DNA from: Chitinophaga pinensis
GTDB taxonomy: Bacteria > Bacteroidota > Bacteroidia > SXHM01
Assembly: GCA_945889235.1 (NCBI GenBank)
Contig: CAMDBK010000021.1
Coordinates: 1-19,578, forward strand
DNA length: 19,578 nt
Direction: 5' to 3'
Below, one piece after another: positions 7,575-15,432 of this stretch. Each line of letters starts with the position of its first letter. Position 1 is the first letter of the stretch. Position numbers and translations under genes: made by a program. The notes beneath the pieces are model-generated. The model was not told where the DNA came from. It saw only the letters and a program-made list of their open reading frames with translations, and made no database searches.

Positions 7575-9710
7575 TTAAAAACTGAAGCGGATTTGCACTT
7601 TCAGTTCAGATTTTGAGCTACCATCAATCTGACTTGTGCCTGAACTTACAATACTTTTGTTGTTATAAAATGTAATGGCATAACGCAGCCACACATCAAT
7701 TCCGCGAACAACTTTATAACGCAGAGTCAGGTAAGTGCGGCTGCCTTTATAATAATAAGCAGGAATTGAAAAGGAATAAAGCACATCATTTTCATACGCA
7801 TAGATACGCGCGTTGTAAGTATCGGTATCAAATAATGCATAGCGGAAAGATAGTGATACAGGGCTTTTCAACGCTTTGTAAGTAATATCCTGATACATCA
7901 GCCATCCTTTCTCAAGTCCGTCATTTCCTCTTTCATATGTAACATATTCAACCCGGTTGCGGAATTGAATTGACGGAGAAACTTTGTAAGTAATATTAAA
8001 ACGGTAATGCGTTGCCATTTGGTTATCCAGTGTGTTGATGGTTAATTCATCATCATTGGTATTTATTTCTTTCAACTGTCTGCGAACACGGAAATACGCT
8101 TCAACAGTTTTTGAAGGCGCATAAGTAAGTTGCGCCAAAAACTCATAACCTTTTGAAGGCGCGTCAACCTGATAACGCAGCCATGGGAATTTAAAAATAT
8201 CCATATAACCCTGCAGTGTCCAGCTTTTCAGAATTTGTGCGCGGAAACCAAAATAGGTTGCTTTTTCATTCAGTATTCTTGAATTCTCTGAAATAGCGTT
8301 GGCATAAACTGCCTGAAAATCTTTTGGAAAACTGCGATACATCGCAACAAAAGTCACACGTGGGTCAAGGCTCATCAATACCCCGTTGGTAGTGGCAACG
8401 CTGCCATTGGCGCATACTGAAGTTTCACCAAAAAAATTAAAATTGCGAAAAACATAATTGTAGTCTATTCCTATGTTGGTGTTTTGTTTTCCGCTGAATT
8501 CATAGGTGTTATAGAGTGCATCAGTTTTTTGATAATTGGTTCCGAAAATATAATGAACGGCAGTAATTCCAATTCGTAATCTTCGCGCAACGTAACTCAC
8601 ATTTCCTCCAAAAATAGTTTCGCTAAGTGATTTTCTTTTCTCCAGTTCTGAAGGTGTGCGGTGCAAACCTGATGTTAGAAAAGAAGTTACCGAAGTTACC
8701 TCATCTCTTGTAGAATCAACAGTTGTAGAGCCATCAATTTTTTTGTGAGAAACAAATCCCGTTACCTGAATTTTTCCGAATTGCCAGGTGCTTCCAATTC
8801 CACGCAGAAAAAGATTTTCGTCAACAGCCGTGTAAGGTTTTAAGCCAATTGCATTTCGTTTTATTGCAGTTCCGTCCGCAGTTTTTCCAAAAGCTAAACC
8901 GCTCCAGAATGTTAGTCCCTGACCGAATTGCGCCTGAAAATCACCTATTGCCAATGCTTTTAAATGTCCAATGTTGCGCAGAAAAAAATGTCCGGAATAA
9001 AAATCAAATCCTTGTTTTTGTGAGCCTTTAAAAAATTCTTCACCCTGGTCTTTTTCAGCAGTTAAACCAATGCTAATATGATTTGAATACGTGAAACGGT
9101 AACGTGTGTAAAACCGCAGTGGGCTTCCTGCAAAATGCGAATTAGGACTTGCTGTTGAATCGCTTTGTGCATAACCTTGCTGTTGTTCCAGCACCTGCTG
9201 ATAGCGCATGAATAAATCATTCTTCCCGTATTTAAATACATCGCGGATACTGAATTTCGGATTATCAATAGTTGCTGAAACAGTAACATAAGATGAAATG
9301 GTACGGATGATTTGCAAGTCAAAACCATCAATACTTTGCAGCTCATAAACCGACATCAGTTTCCCGTTGCGCGTAATATGGTCAAGCAAATTATTGATTT
9401 GAATATCGCTCAGCAAACCAAGGTCATCAAAATCTTCTCGAGTAGCATTGTTGAGGTTAAGCGGGTTTTGTAAATACCTTGTCAGTTGGTCAACAAGCAT
9501 GGTGTAATCCATTTCCATTTCCGTGTTTTCTGCAATCGTTTCAACCTTTTTTTCAATCAGATTTTCATCTTTATTGTCAATTGTTTGAGCAAAAGAATTT
9601 ATCTGAAACAGGAATAGAAATAAGGCTACAGAGACGCAAAGGCGCAAGGGATTTTTTACAATTATTTTCTCTGCCCCTTTGCGCCTTTGCGGTAAAATAA
9701 TTAATTCCAT
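7575..9710 (-). CDS. Outer-membrane beta-barrel protein with N-terminal ComEA-like helix-hairpin-helix pair
   Basis: This is a 711-residue exported protein starting at ATG 9710. That ATG overlaps the stop of the upstream gene as TAATG, suggesting translational coupling. Residues 1-27 are an unusual basic extension (QRRKGAEK ... RLCVS) encoded by a palindromic repeat. Residues 28-42 (VALFLFLFQINSFAQ) supply the hydrophobic core and cleavage region of a signal peptide. Residues about 84-143 show two HhH motifs in ComEA style: LNLNNATREDFDDLGLLS, then GKLMSVYELQSIDGFDLQIIRTI. The remainder is rich in alternating aromatic beta-strands and ends in ...QIRFSF, the terminal Phe expected of an outer-membrane barrel. 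HhH motifs usually contact DNA, but no experimental role is known to me for this architecture. It is a conserved-type hypothetical in Bacteroidota. A link to DNA uptake or surface assembly would be speculation. Confidence 0.8.
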   Translation of the reverse strand: MELIILPQRRKGAEKIIVKNPLRLCVSVALFLFLFQINSFAQTIDNKDENLIEKKVETIAENTEMEMDYTMLVDQLTRYLQNPLNLNNATREDFDDLGLLSDIQINNLLDHITRNGKLMSVYELQSIDGFDLQIIRTISSYVTVSATIDNPKFSIRDVFKYGKNDLFMRYQQVLEQQQGYAQSDSTASPNSHFAGSPLRFYTRYRFTYSNHISIGLTAEKDQGEEFFKGSQKQGFDFYSGHFFLRNIGHLKALAIGDFQAQFGQGLTFWSGLAFGKTADGTAIKRNAIGLKPYTAVDENLFLRGIGSTWQFGKIQVTGFVSHKKIDGSTTVDSTRDEVTSVTSFLTSGLHRTPSELEKRKSLSETIFGGNVSYVARRLRIGITAVHYIFGTNYQKTDALYNTYEFSGKQNTNIGIDYNYVFRNFNFFGETSVCANGSVATTNGVLMSLDPRVTFVAMYRSFPKDFQAVYANAISENSRILNEKATYFGFRAQILKSWTLQGYMDIFKFPWLRYQVDAPSKGYEFLAQLTYAPSKTVEAYFRVRRQLKEINTNDDELTINTLDNQMATHYRFNITYKVSPSIQFRNRVEYVTYERGNDGLEKGWLMYQDITYKALKSPVSLSFRYALFDTDTYNARIYAYENDVLYSFSIPAYYYKGSRTYLTLRYKVVRGIDVWLRYAITFYNNKSIVSSGTSQIDGSSKSELKVQIRFSF
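9635..9692. repeat. Imperfect palindromic repeat inside the start of the HhH barrel gene
   Basis: The left arm CGCAAAGGCGCAAGGG (9635-9650) and the right arm CCCCTTTGCGCCTTTGCG (9674-9691) are reverse complements except for one missing base. They are separated by a 23-base AT-rich loop. This resembles the CGCAAAGGCGCAAAG-type dispersed repeats seen in Bacteroidota. It lies in frame, encoding the QRRKGAEK...PLRLCVS segment. Confidence 0.7.
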
Positions 9711-10531
9711 TATTTGAAATTATAACTCAACGAAGCCATTGGAGACATACCCAGAACAGGATGTATTGTTGAAGCTAAATCAATATGTACTTTATCTGAA
9801 ATATTAAATCCGATTCCAAAACTGCTGATGAATGGATTAGTGGAAATTCCTGCTCTCAGGTAAAATAATTTTGCAGGATGATATTCCATTCCTGCTTTAA
9901 ACATTGGCTTGTGGTCAATGTCTTTTTCCACTTCAGCACTGAGAAAAACCTTTTGCGAAAAATCATATTGCAAGCCCAGTCGTAGAATTGTTGGAATTCG
10001 TTCATTGCTGTAGTTTGCCATTTTTGCACGCGTGAGATTGTAAGCATGAAAGCCGACAACTAATTGTTTTGTAATGTTGGCGCGAACACCCAACTCAACA
10101 GTGAAAGAACCTTTGGTTCCGTAATTCTCGCCAAGGTGAGCCGATAAATAATTCATCTGAACACCGACTGAAAAATTTGGTCCGAACGTTCTTGCATAAG
10201 ATACACCGTACTTACTTTCATTATAAAGTGAATAACCAAAACGTGTAAAACTTACGCCAAATACTCCAAGTTTTTTGGTAGGCAAAACAAATGACACAGC
10301 CTGCAAACTCATTTCCTTAACAAGGTATTTATTTTCGTAATAAACTCCGGCAGTTATATGTTTGTAATAAGCAAGATTGGCTTGATTGTGGTAAGTTGCC
10401 CATACATCAATTAAACATACAGAAGCATTGCCGATAGAGGCAGATCGTGCACCAACAGGCAAATTTTCGTTTCCTGAAAATGCAGAATTATAAACTGAAC
10501 ACAGAAGAAAAAAAGGTAAAAATTTCTTCAT
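9710..10531 (-). CDS. PorV/PorQ-like outer-membrane beta-barrel protein
   Basis: The start is ATG 10531 (273 residues, MKKFLPFFLLC...). An in-frame TTG one codon earlier is less likely. Residues 1-19 form a signal peptide ending near SAFS/G. The mature N-terminus GARSASIGNASVCLIDVWATYHNQANLAYYK resembles the first strand and plug of the PorV/PorQ family, where GARSxGMGGAxVA and NPAGLA are usual. The rest is repeated beta-strands (VGVQMNYLSAHLG, LRLGLQYDF, FYLRAGISTNP) and ends PMASLSYNFK. PorV and PorQ work in type IX secretion, but this short form lacks enough signal to assign it there. It sits seven bases after purE and overlaps the HhH barrel gene at TAATG, so the two outer-membrane proteins probably act together. 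Confidence 0.75.
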   Translation of the reverse strand: MKKFLPFFLLCSVYNSAFSGNENLPVGARSASIGNASVCLIDVWATYHNQANLAYYKHITAGVYYENKYLVKEMSLQAVSFVLPTKKLGVFGVSFTRFGYSLYNESKYGVSYARTFGPNFSVGVQMNYLSAHLGENYGTKGSFTVELGVRANITKQLVVGFHAYNLTRAKMANYSNERIPTILRLGLQYDFSQKVFLSAEVEKDIDHKPMFKAGMEYHPAKLFYLRAGISTNPFISSFGIGFNISDKVHIDLASTIHPVLGMSPMASLSYNFK

Positions 10532-10538
10532 CAAAAAA

Positions 10539-11033
10539 TTATTTTTTCTTTTTAGTATTCTCCACTTCCTCCATCGAGCCCATCACTTTTTCTCTCAACT
10601 CTTCTTTAAAATCGGCAAGTTTTTTCTGCACTTTTTTATCCGATGTTCCAATAATTTGTGCAGCAAGAATTCCTGCATTTTGCGCGGCATTCAGTGCAAC
10701 TGTTGCAACCGGAACGCCATTAGGCATTTGCAAAATTGATAATACAGAATCCCATCCGTCAATTGAGTTGGAAGATTTGATTGGAACTCCGATTACCGGC
10801 AGAGGAGTAAGGGAAGCCACCATTCCAGGAAGATGTGCAGCACCACCTGCACCGGCAATAATTACTTTCAGTCCGCGTTTAATTGCAGTGCGCGCATAAT
10901 CAAACATGCGGTCTGGTGTGCGGTGTGCAGACACAACCGTAATTTCATAAGGAACTCCAACTTTCTCAAGAAAAGCAGCTGCTTCTTTCATTACTGAAAG
11001 GTCGCTTTTACTGCCCATTATTATTCCAACCAT
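10539..11033 (-). CDS. purE: N5-carboxyaminoimidazole ribonucleotide mutase
   Basis: PurE moves the carboxyl group of N5-CAIR to C4, giving CAIR in de novo purine synthesis. The 164-residue protein from ATG 11033 has the usual class I length and motifs: GSKSDL (7-12) at the nucleotide phosphate site, SAHRTPDRM (35-43) with the catalytic-region His37, GAGGAAHLPGM (61-71), PVIGVP (79-84), and NAAQNAG (115-121). The tail after about 145 is charged and lysine-rich (EEVENTKKKK). It is a cytoplasmic octamer in known members. Its usual partner purK lies upstream on the same strand but is separated by a toxin-antitoxin pair. The toxin stop is only ten bases before the purE ATG, so purE is probably transcribed through that cassette. 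Confidence 0.96.
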   Translation of the reverse strand: MVGIIMGSKSDLSVMKEAAAFLEKVGVPYEITVVSAHRTPDRMFDYARTAIKRGLKVIIAGAGGAAHLPGMVASLTPLPVIGVPIKSSNSIDGWDSVLSILQMPNGVPVATVALNAAQNAGILAAQIIGTSDKKVQKKLADFKEELREKVMGSMEEVENTKKKK

Positions 11034-11043
11034 ATTTATATTA

Positions 11044-11355
11044 TTAGGAACTCTTTTTAGTCTTCTTTTTATATCGTTTAGATGGATTGCGTTTTACATT
11101 TATTATGTTGTAAATAATAACACTATCATTTTCTATTTCGTAAACAACTACATAAGGAAACCGTTTTAACATTGCCTGACGAAATTCTTTATATTTTTTA
11201 GCGCAACCTTCTGCATATTCAGACAAGTATGCAGTAACACTTTCCCATTCATCTAAAAACTCAACCCCTAAATTTTCTTTTTGTTTCTCATACCACAAAA
11301 AAGCATCTGTCAACTGTTCTGCAGCATGCTCTTTTACCTGAACTGTTCTTTTCAT
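11044..11355 (-). CDS. RelE/ParE-superfamily toxin of a type II toxin-antitoxin pair
   Basis: This is a 103-residue protein from ATG 11355, ending in two adjacent TAA codons. The pattern matches the ParE/RelE fold: a helical hairpin near the start (VKEHAAEQLTDAFLWYEKQKENLGVEFLDEWE, about 7-38), then beta-strand segments FRQAMLKRFPYVVVYEIENDSVIIYNIINVKRNP (58-91). A basic tail follows (KRYKKKTKKSS). This family acts on gyrase (ParE) or on ribosome-bound mRNA (RelE); the sequence does not decide between them. The start overlaps the antitoxin stop as ATGA, the classical coupling of such modules. Confidence 0.85.
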   Translation of the reverse strand: MKRTVQVKEHAAEQLTDAFLWYEKQKENLGVEFLDEWESVTAYLSEYAEGCAKKYKEFRQAMLKRFPYVVVYEIENDSVIIYNIINVKRNPSKRYKKKTKKSS

Positions 11356-11597
11356 TTTTTCAGTTTGCCCACAGCCATTTTTCTTACTTCGGCAACTGAA
11401 TATGATTTTGATTTGCCGGCTTTATGGAGTTTGCGTTGTTTGTCTAATTCCCCTTTTTCTAAAGGACTTAATTGATAATCGCTTTCATAACTGACAGAAT
11501 ATTCTTTAAACATAGCATACACAGCTTTCAAAAACCCCGTATCAGGCATTTTGTCAACAGCATTATGTAATTCTTTTTTTAAGGCAACAGCAGTCAT
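11352..11597 (-). CDS. Antitoxin partner of the RelE/ParE-type toxin
   Basis: This is an 81-residue, mostly helical protein from ATG 11597. It begins MTAVALKKELHNAVDKMPDTGFLKAVYAMFKEY, a helical N-terminal pattern common in Bacteroidota antitoxins found before RelE/ParE toxins. It continues with an acidic linker (YQLSPLEKGELDKQRKLHKAGKSKSYSVAEVRKMAVGKLKK), whose SYSVAEVRK stretch probably wraps the toxin. The overlap ATGA with the toxin fixes it as the first gene of the pair. Such antitoxins usually repress their own promoter. A candidate TAAATTTG element lies 23 bases upstream. No obvious DNA-binding fold is visible by eye. Confidence 0.8.
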   Translation of the reverse strand: MTAVALKKELHNAVDKMPDTGFLKAVYAMFKEYSVSYESDYQLSPLEKGELDKQRKLHKAGKSKSYSVAEVRKMAVGKLKK

Positions 11598-11619
11598 TTT
11601 TTCTGGTTTTTCGTTTATG

Positions 11620-11627
11620 CAAATTTA
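11620..11627 (-). promoter_or_regulatory. Candidate -7 element TAAATTTG before the antitoxin
   Basis: TAAATTTG matches the Bacteroidota TAnnTTTG consensus and lies 22 bases before the antitoxin ATG on the minus strand. No good -33 TTTG was found at the right spacing, so support is only moderate. It would let the cassette, and possibly purE behind it, be transcribed separately from purK. Confidence 0.4.
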
Positions 11628-11674
11628 AATTTTTGTTTCAATATTTTTTGTAAAGCTTTTTATCATTTTACTTT

Positions 11675-12820
11675 TCATAATGATTTGACCTTAAATAGTT
11701 GCTTTACTCTCCCAGCCTTTTCCATTGCGCTTTTCAAATCATTGTCAATGATAGTAACGTGTCCCATTTTGCGAAAAGGTTTGGTGGTTGTTTTTCCGTA
11801 AAGGTGAATATTCACACCATCAATTTCCATCACTTCTTCAATTCCTTCATACACTGCATCACCTGTAAAACCTGGTTCTCCAAGAAGATTTACCATTACT
11901 GCAGGAGTTTTTATGTCTGTGTTTCCGGCAGGCAGATTCAAGATTGCACGAAGGTGTTGCATGTATTGCGAAGTAAAATTTCCTTCAATGGTTTGGTGCC
12001 CGCTGTTGTGAGGTCGCGGGGCAATTTCATTCACTAAGATTTCACCTGTTTTGGTGAGAAACATTTCAACTGCAAGTAAGCCAACCATCTTCAGTGATTC
12101 AATTACATGCACTGCAATTTCTTTTGCCTGCTTTTCTGTTTCTGCAGTGATGTTGGCAGGTGTAAAAAGCAAATCCACCAAATTTGCTTCAGGGTTGAAA
12201 ACCAGCTCTACCGTTGGAAAAGCAGCAATTTCTCCTTTTGCATTTCGGGAAACAATCACAGAAATTTCTTTTTCAAAATCAACTAATTTCTCCAGAACAC
12301 TTGGTGCATCAAAGGCTTTTTCAAGGTTATTTGCATCTGTTAAACGCATAACTCCGCGACCATCATAACCATCTTTTCTAAGCTTTTGAAAAAAAGGAAA
12401 CTCCGCAGCAAACTGTTTTATTTCTTCTTTGTTGTTGACTAAATGAAATGGCGCAGTAGGAATTTTATTCAGCCGATAAAACTGTTTTTGCAAACCCTTG
12501 TCCTGAACAATTTTTAAAATTTCGGGTTGCGGATAAACCTGTAAACCCTCTGCTTGTAAGCGTTCCAGCGCCTCCACATTCACGTGCTCAATTTCAATGG
12601 TGAGCAAATCAACCTGTTTTCCAAAATTATAAACGGTGTCAAAATCTTTCAGACTTCCGTGAAAAAATTTAGTGCACAAATCTTTGCAGGGTGCGTTGGC
12701 ATCTGGGTCAAGAATGTAGGTTGAGATATTGAGATTTACAGCTTCCTGTATAAGCATTTTGCCCAATTGTCCGCCACCCAAAACGCCTAACTTGAAATTA
12801 TTGTAAAAAGGTTTGGTCAT
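11675..12820 (-). CDS. purK: N5-carboxyaminoimidazole ribonucleotide synthase
   Basis: PurK uses ATP and bicarbonate to carboxylate AIR to N5-CAIR, the substrate of PurE. The 381-residue ATP-grasp protein from ATG 12820 has LGVLGGGQLGKML (11-23) for the N-terminal fold, EIEHVNVEALE (76-86), and a KDGYDGRGV glycine-rich loop (149-157). EKLVDFEKEISVIV (177-190) and VEMFLTKTGEILVNEIAPRPHNSGH (251-275) carry the metal-binding Glu and Asn and the AIR-binding Arg-Pro-His-Asn. KMGHVT lies near the C-terminus (351-356). The length is normal. It follows the OMPLA-like gene by 21 bases and precedes the antitoxin by 77. CAAAAATA at 12825-12832 reads TATTTTTG on the coding strand, a possible but very close promoter element. 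Confidence 0.96.
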   Translation of the reverse strand: MTKPFYNNFKLGVLGGGQLGKMLIQEAVNLNISTYILDPDANAPCKDLCTKFFHGSLKDFDTVYNFGKQVDLLTIEIEHVNVEALERLQAEGLQVYPQPEILKIVQDKGLQKQFYRLNKIPTAPFHLVNNKEEIKQFAAEFPFFQKLRKDGYDGRGVMRLTDANNLEKAFDAPSVLEKLVDFEKEISVIVSRNAKGEIAAFPTVELVFNPEANLVDLLFTPANITAETEKQAKEIAVHVIESLKMVGLLAVEMFLTKTGEILVNEIAPRPHNSGHQTIEGNFTSQYMQHLRAILNLPAGNTDIKTPAVMVNLLGEPGFTGDAVYEGIEEVMEIDGVNIHLYGKTTTKPFRKMGHVTIIDNDLKSAMEKAGRVKQLFKVKSL

Positions 12821-12824
12821 GCAG

Positions 12825-12832
12825 CAAAAATA
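12825..12832 (-). promoter_or_regulatory. Candidate TATTTTTG element just before purK
   Basis: The coding strand reads TATTTTTG five bases before the purK ATG side, matching TAnnTTTG. A start so close to the ATG would give an almost leaderless message. No -33 box is evident, so this is a weak call. Confidence 0.2.
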
Positions 12833-12841
12833 GACTTTTTG

Positions 12842-13903
12842 TTATTCTTCTCCTTCGGGTGAGTTACCGTGGGTACGCATCATTTCTCTGTGCGCCTTCA
12901 ACCGTTTGCTGAACATGAAAGCAGGCGCACCCGCCAAACCAAAACGTACAAATGGGTGTGGCTGCCAGAAATAAACGTTGTAATAATCGTGTCCCATATA
13001 ACCGGTAGAAAAAAATACTGCCATGTTTTCGCTGTGTGGAACATTGTAATAGAATTTCAGTTCCAGGTTAAAATACTGATTCCATGTTGCCGGTTTTTTA
13101 CTGAATTGGTCCGACATTTTATCCAGAATCACCATTCCGTCAATCACCAAACGAAAGCGTTCTGCATCTTTCAGTTTAACTGAATCTTTTTCAGTGTTTC
13201 TGAAAAAATGAAGAATATTACGTGAATAAGAAGTTCTGCCAACGCGGAAATTCATACGCACATGACCAAGCATATTGCGGAAAAGCGGCTCATCACCGAT
13301 TTTTAAAAGTCCGCCATGCAATTCCAAACCAAGTCTTGCAAAATTTCGTGCGCTTGCATTCGGTTGGTTTTGTTGACGACCGAAATGAAAATCGAAATTT
13401 ATATAGTTATCAGAAAAATTTCCTGTTCTTAGATTTATGCTTCCGTTGGGATTAATAGCAACACCATCCTGCCCGTTGCTGTGGTGAAAAAAACCAAAAG
13501 AAAGATAGCGGAAATTATCGAGGTTACGGTTTTTGCGCAAGTTGAAATATGTCCAGCCACCCGGATTAAAACTTGGTGTTCGCACCGGTGCAGAATATTC
13601 GCTGCTTATGATTCGCATTCTTACAGTAGGCACGCCCACATTTACAAACGGCCAGTGTAAAGGCGTTAAATAAAAGTTGGGAACAAGATTGGCATTAAGT
13701 GCATAGCGCCTGCCATCGGGATGAAACCAATCGCCAAAAGTAATATCACTTACATCGGAGTTAGCAATGCAAAGCATGGCAAATTCCCTGCGAATATCTT
13801 TGCGGTAAGTTTTATTTTCTTTAAAATTTTTTTCAGAATAAAAGCCTTGACCGAGAGCAGCACAGGAGCAAAACAATAAACCGATAAAAGCAAATCTTTT
13901 CAT
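12842..13903 (-). CDS. Outer-membrane beta-barrel, possible phospholipase A (OMPLA)-like protein
   Basis: The start is ATG 13903 (353 residues); an in-frame TTG three codons earlier is unlikely. A signal peptide occupies residues 1-18 or so (MKRFAFIGLLFCSCAALG). The mature part has alternating aromatic strands with FHHSNGQDG at residues 139-147. This resembles the active-site HxSNG segment of outer-membrane phospholipase A, where His and Ser form the catalytic pair, here H140 and S142. The third catalytic residue, an Asn, would have to lie in the following NFSDNYINF stretch, which I cannot verify. The overall length exceeds E. coli PldA by about 65-80 residues, and other similarity is faint. 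It may therefore be an unrelated barrel with a chance match. It is the first gene of the minus-strand run leading into purK. Confidence 0.55.
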   Translation of the reverse strand: MKRFAFIGLLFCSCAALGQGFYSEKNFKENKTYRKDIRREFAMLCIANSDVSDITFGDWFHPDGRRYALNANLVPNFYLTPLHWPFVNVGVPTVRMRIISSEYSAPVRTPSFNPGGWTYFNLRKNRNLDNFRYLSFGFFHHSNGQDGVAINPNGSINLRTGNFSDNYINFDFHFGRQQNQPNASARNFARLGLELHGGLLKIGDEPLFRNMLGHVRMNFRVGRTSYSRNILHFFRNTEKDSVKLKDAERFRLVIDGMVILDKMSDQFSKKPATWNQYFNLELKFYYNVPHSENMAVFFSTGYMGHDYYNVYFWQPHPFVRFGLAGAPAFMFSKRLKAHREMMRTHGNSPEGEE

Positions 13904-13994
13904 TGCCTGCAAAGTAAATACTATTTAACAAATCTGATTTTCAAATTATCGTAACAGCTAATCTCTATCTTTACCACCCTCAAAAAGCTAAAAT

Positions 13995-15428
13995 ATGAAT
14001 GTGAACATAGTAAAATACGATGGAAAAAAAATGCTGACGAACGCTGCAGTTCTTGTCCGTAAAAATTCATTGTTATCTAATATAAGTCTTAGCAAAGACG
14101 AAAAAGAATTTGTTGCAGCACAACTGAAAAACGATATAAAAATAATTACAATCAACCGTTATAAAAGTGTTGTTTTCCTTATTGTTATTGATAAAAAGGA
14201 TGATGCCAATGCTGAAAATGAACTGGCAAGAAAATCAGCCGACAAACTGATTAAAAAGCTTAAAGATTTAAAAATAAAAGAACTTAAAATTTCCGCTTCC
14301 GGTGAAAAAGCGAATTTACTTCTTGCTTTTGCTGAAGGCTTGGCACTTGCCTCTTATCAGTTTCTGAAATATTTTAAGAATGCCGCAGAAAAAGCCAATA
14401 GTCTGCAAACTGTTTTTGTTGAACATAAAGATGTAAGCAAAGTGCAGTGTGATGAATTAACTATTGTTACCGAAGCCACCAATACAGCGCGGACGCTAGT
14501 GAATGAGCCTTTGTCATATTTAACTGCAACCGTCCTTGCTGATGAAATAAAAAAACTCGGAAAACAAGCAGGCTTTAAAGTAGAAGTATTTGATAAAAAA
14601 AGAATTGAAGCGCTGAAAATGGGCGGATTACTTGCCGTAAATAAAGGAAGTATTGACCCGCCAACTTTTACCATTCTGGAATGGAAACCTGCAAAAGCAA
14701 AAAATAAAAAACCAATTGTTTTTGTGGGTAAAGGTGTTGTATTTGACACAGGTGGATTGAGTTTAAAACCCACCAAAAGCAGCATGGATTTAATGAAGAG
14801 CGATATGGCTGGTGCCGCTGCTGTCGCGGGTTCTGTCTATGCTATTGCAAAAGCAAAATTGCCTGTTCACGTAATTGGTTTGGTTCCTGCAACCGATAAC
14901 CGCCCCGATGGAAATGCCTACGTTCCGGGTGATGTAGTAAAAATGATGAGCGGCTTAAACATTGAAGTATTAAACACCGATGCTGAAGGAAGAATGTTGT
15001 TAGGTGATGCGCTTCATTACGCAAAAAAATATAATCCCGAATTGGTAATTGACCTTGCAACGCTTACAGGGGCAGCAGTAGCAGCAATCGGTAAATACGG
15101 AATTGTAAGCATGGGAACAGCCAACGAAAAACAAATGAATAAACTTGCTGAAAGTGCAAACCGAGTTCATGAGCGATTAGCGCCAATGCCTTTCTGGGAC
15201 GATTATGCAGAGCTTTTGAAAAGCGATATTGCCGACATGAAAAACATTGGTGGTCCGCATGCAGGTGCAATTACAGCCGGTAAGTTTTTAGAACGTTTTA
15301 TTGATTACCCTTGGATTCACCTTGATATTGCAGGTCCCTCCTTTGTTGAAAGTCGTGATAGTTATCGCGGCATTGGAGGAACAGGAGTTGGTGTGCGCCT
15401 TTTGTTTGATTTTGTAAAGAATGTTTGA
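13995..15428 (+). CDS. pepA: M17 leucyl aminopeptidase
   Basis: This is a cytosolic metallopeptidase removing N-terminal residues from peptides. The 477 residues from ATG 13995 comprise a variable N-terminal macrodomain-like part (about 1-155) and the catalytic domain. It has FVGKGVVFDTGGLSLKP (243-259; K246, D251, K258), MKSDMAGAAAV (267-277; D270), and NTDAEGRMLLGDAL (327-340; D329, E331, R333). These are the two-metal ligands and catalytic Lys/Arg of the family. Also present are VIDLATLTGA (351-360) and the C-terminal HLDIAGPSF (442-450). All key residues are present and the length is normal. It is divergent from the OMPLA-like gene, and a large palindromic repeat follows. Candidate -7 element TATCTTTA lies at 13966-13973, one base off consensus. 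The gene symbol follows the family, not a proven orthologue. Confidence 0.95.
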   Translation: MNVNIVKYDGKKMLTNAAVLVRKNSLLSNISLSKDEKEFVAAQLKNDIKIITINRYKSVVFLIVIDKKDDANAENELARKSADKLIKKLKDLKIKELKISASGEKANLLLAFAEGLALASYQFLKYFKNAAEKANSLQTVFVEHKDVSKVQCDELTIVTEATNTARTLVNEPLSYLTATVLADEIKKLGKQAGFKVEVFDKKRIEALKMGGLLAVNKGSIDPPTFTILEWKPAKAKNKKPIVFVGKGVVFDTGGLSLKPTKSSMDLMKSDMAGAAAVAGSVYAIAKAKLPVHVIGLVPATDNRPDGNAYVPGDVVKMMSGLNIEVLNTDAEGRMLLGDALHYAKKYNPELVIDLATLTGAAVAAIGKYGIVSMGTANEKQMNKLAESANRVHERLAPMPFWDDYAELLKSDIADMKNIGGPHAGAITAGKFLERFIDYPWIHLDIAGPSFVESRDSYRGIGGTGVGVRLLFDFVKNV

Positions 15429-15432
15429 TGGC

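Noticed and set aside
10447..10899. 150-residue open frame antisense to purE
   Set aside because: It overlaps the conserved purE and the barrel start, and carries no motif.
14357..14785. 142-residue open frame antisense to pepA
   Set aside because: It lies wholly within a conserved gene on the other strand and shows no recognisable motif; it is a shadow of the codon use of pepA.
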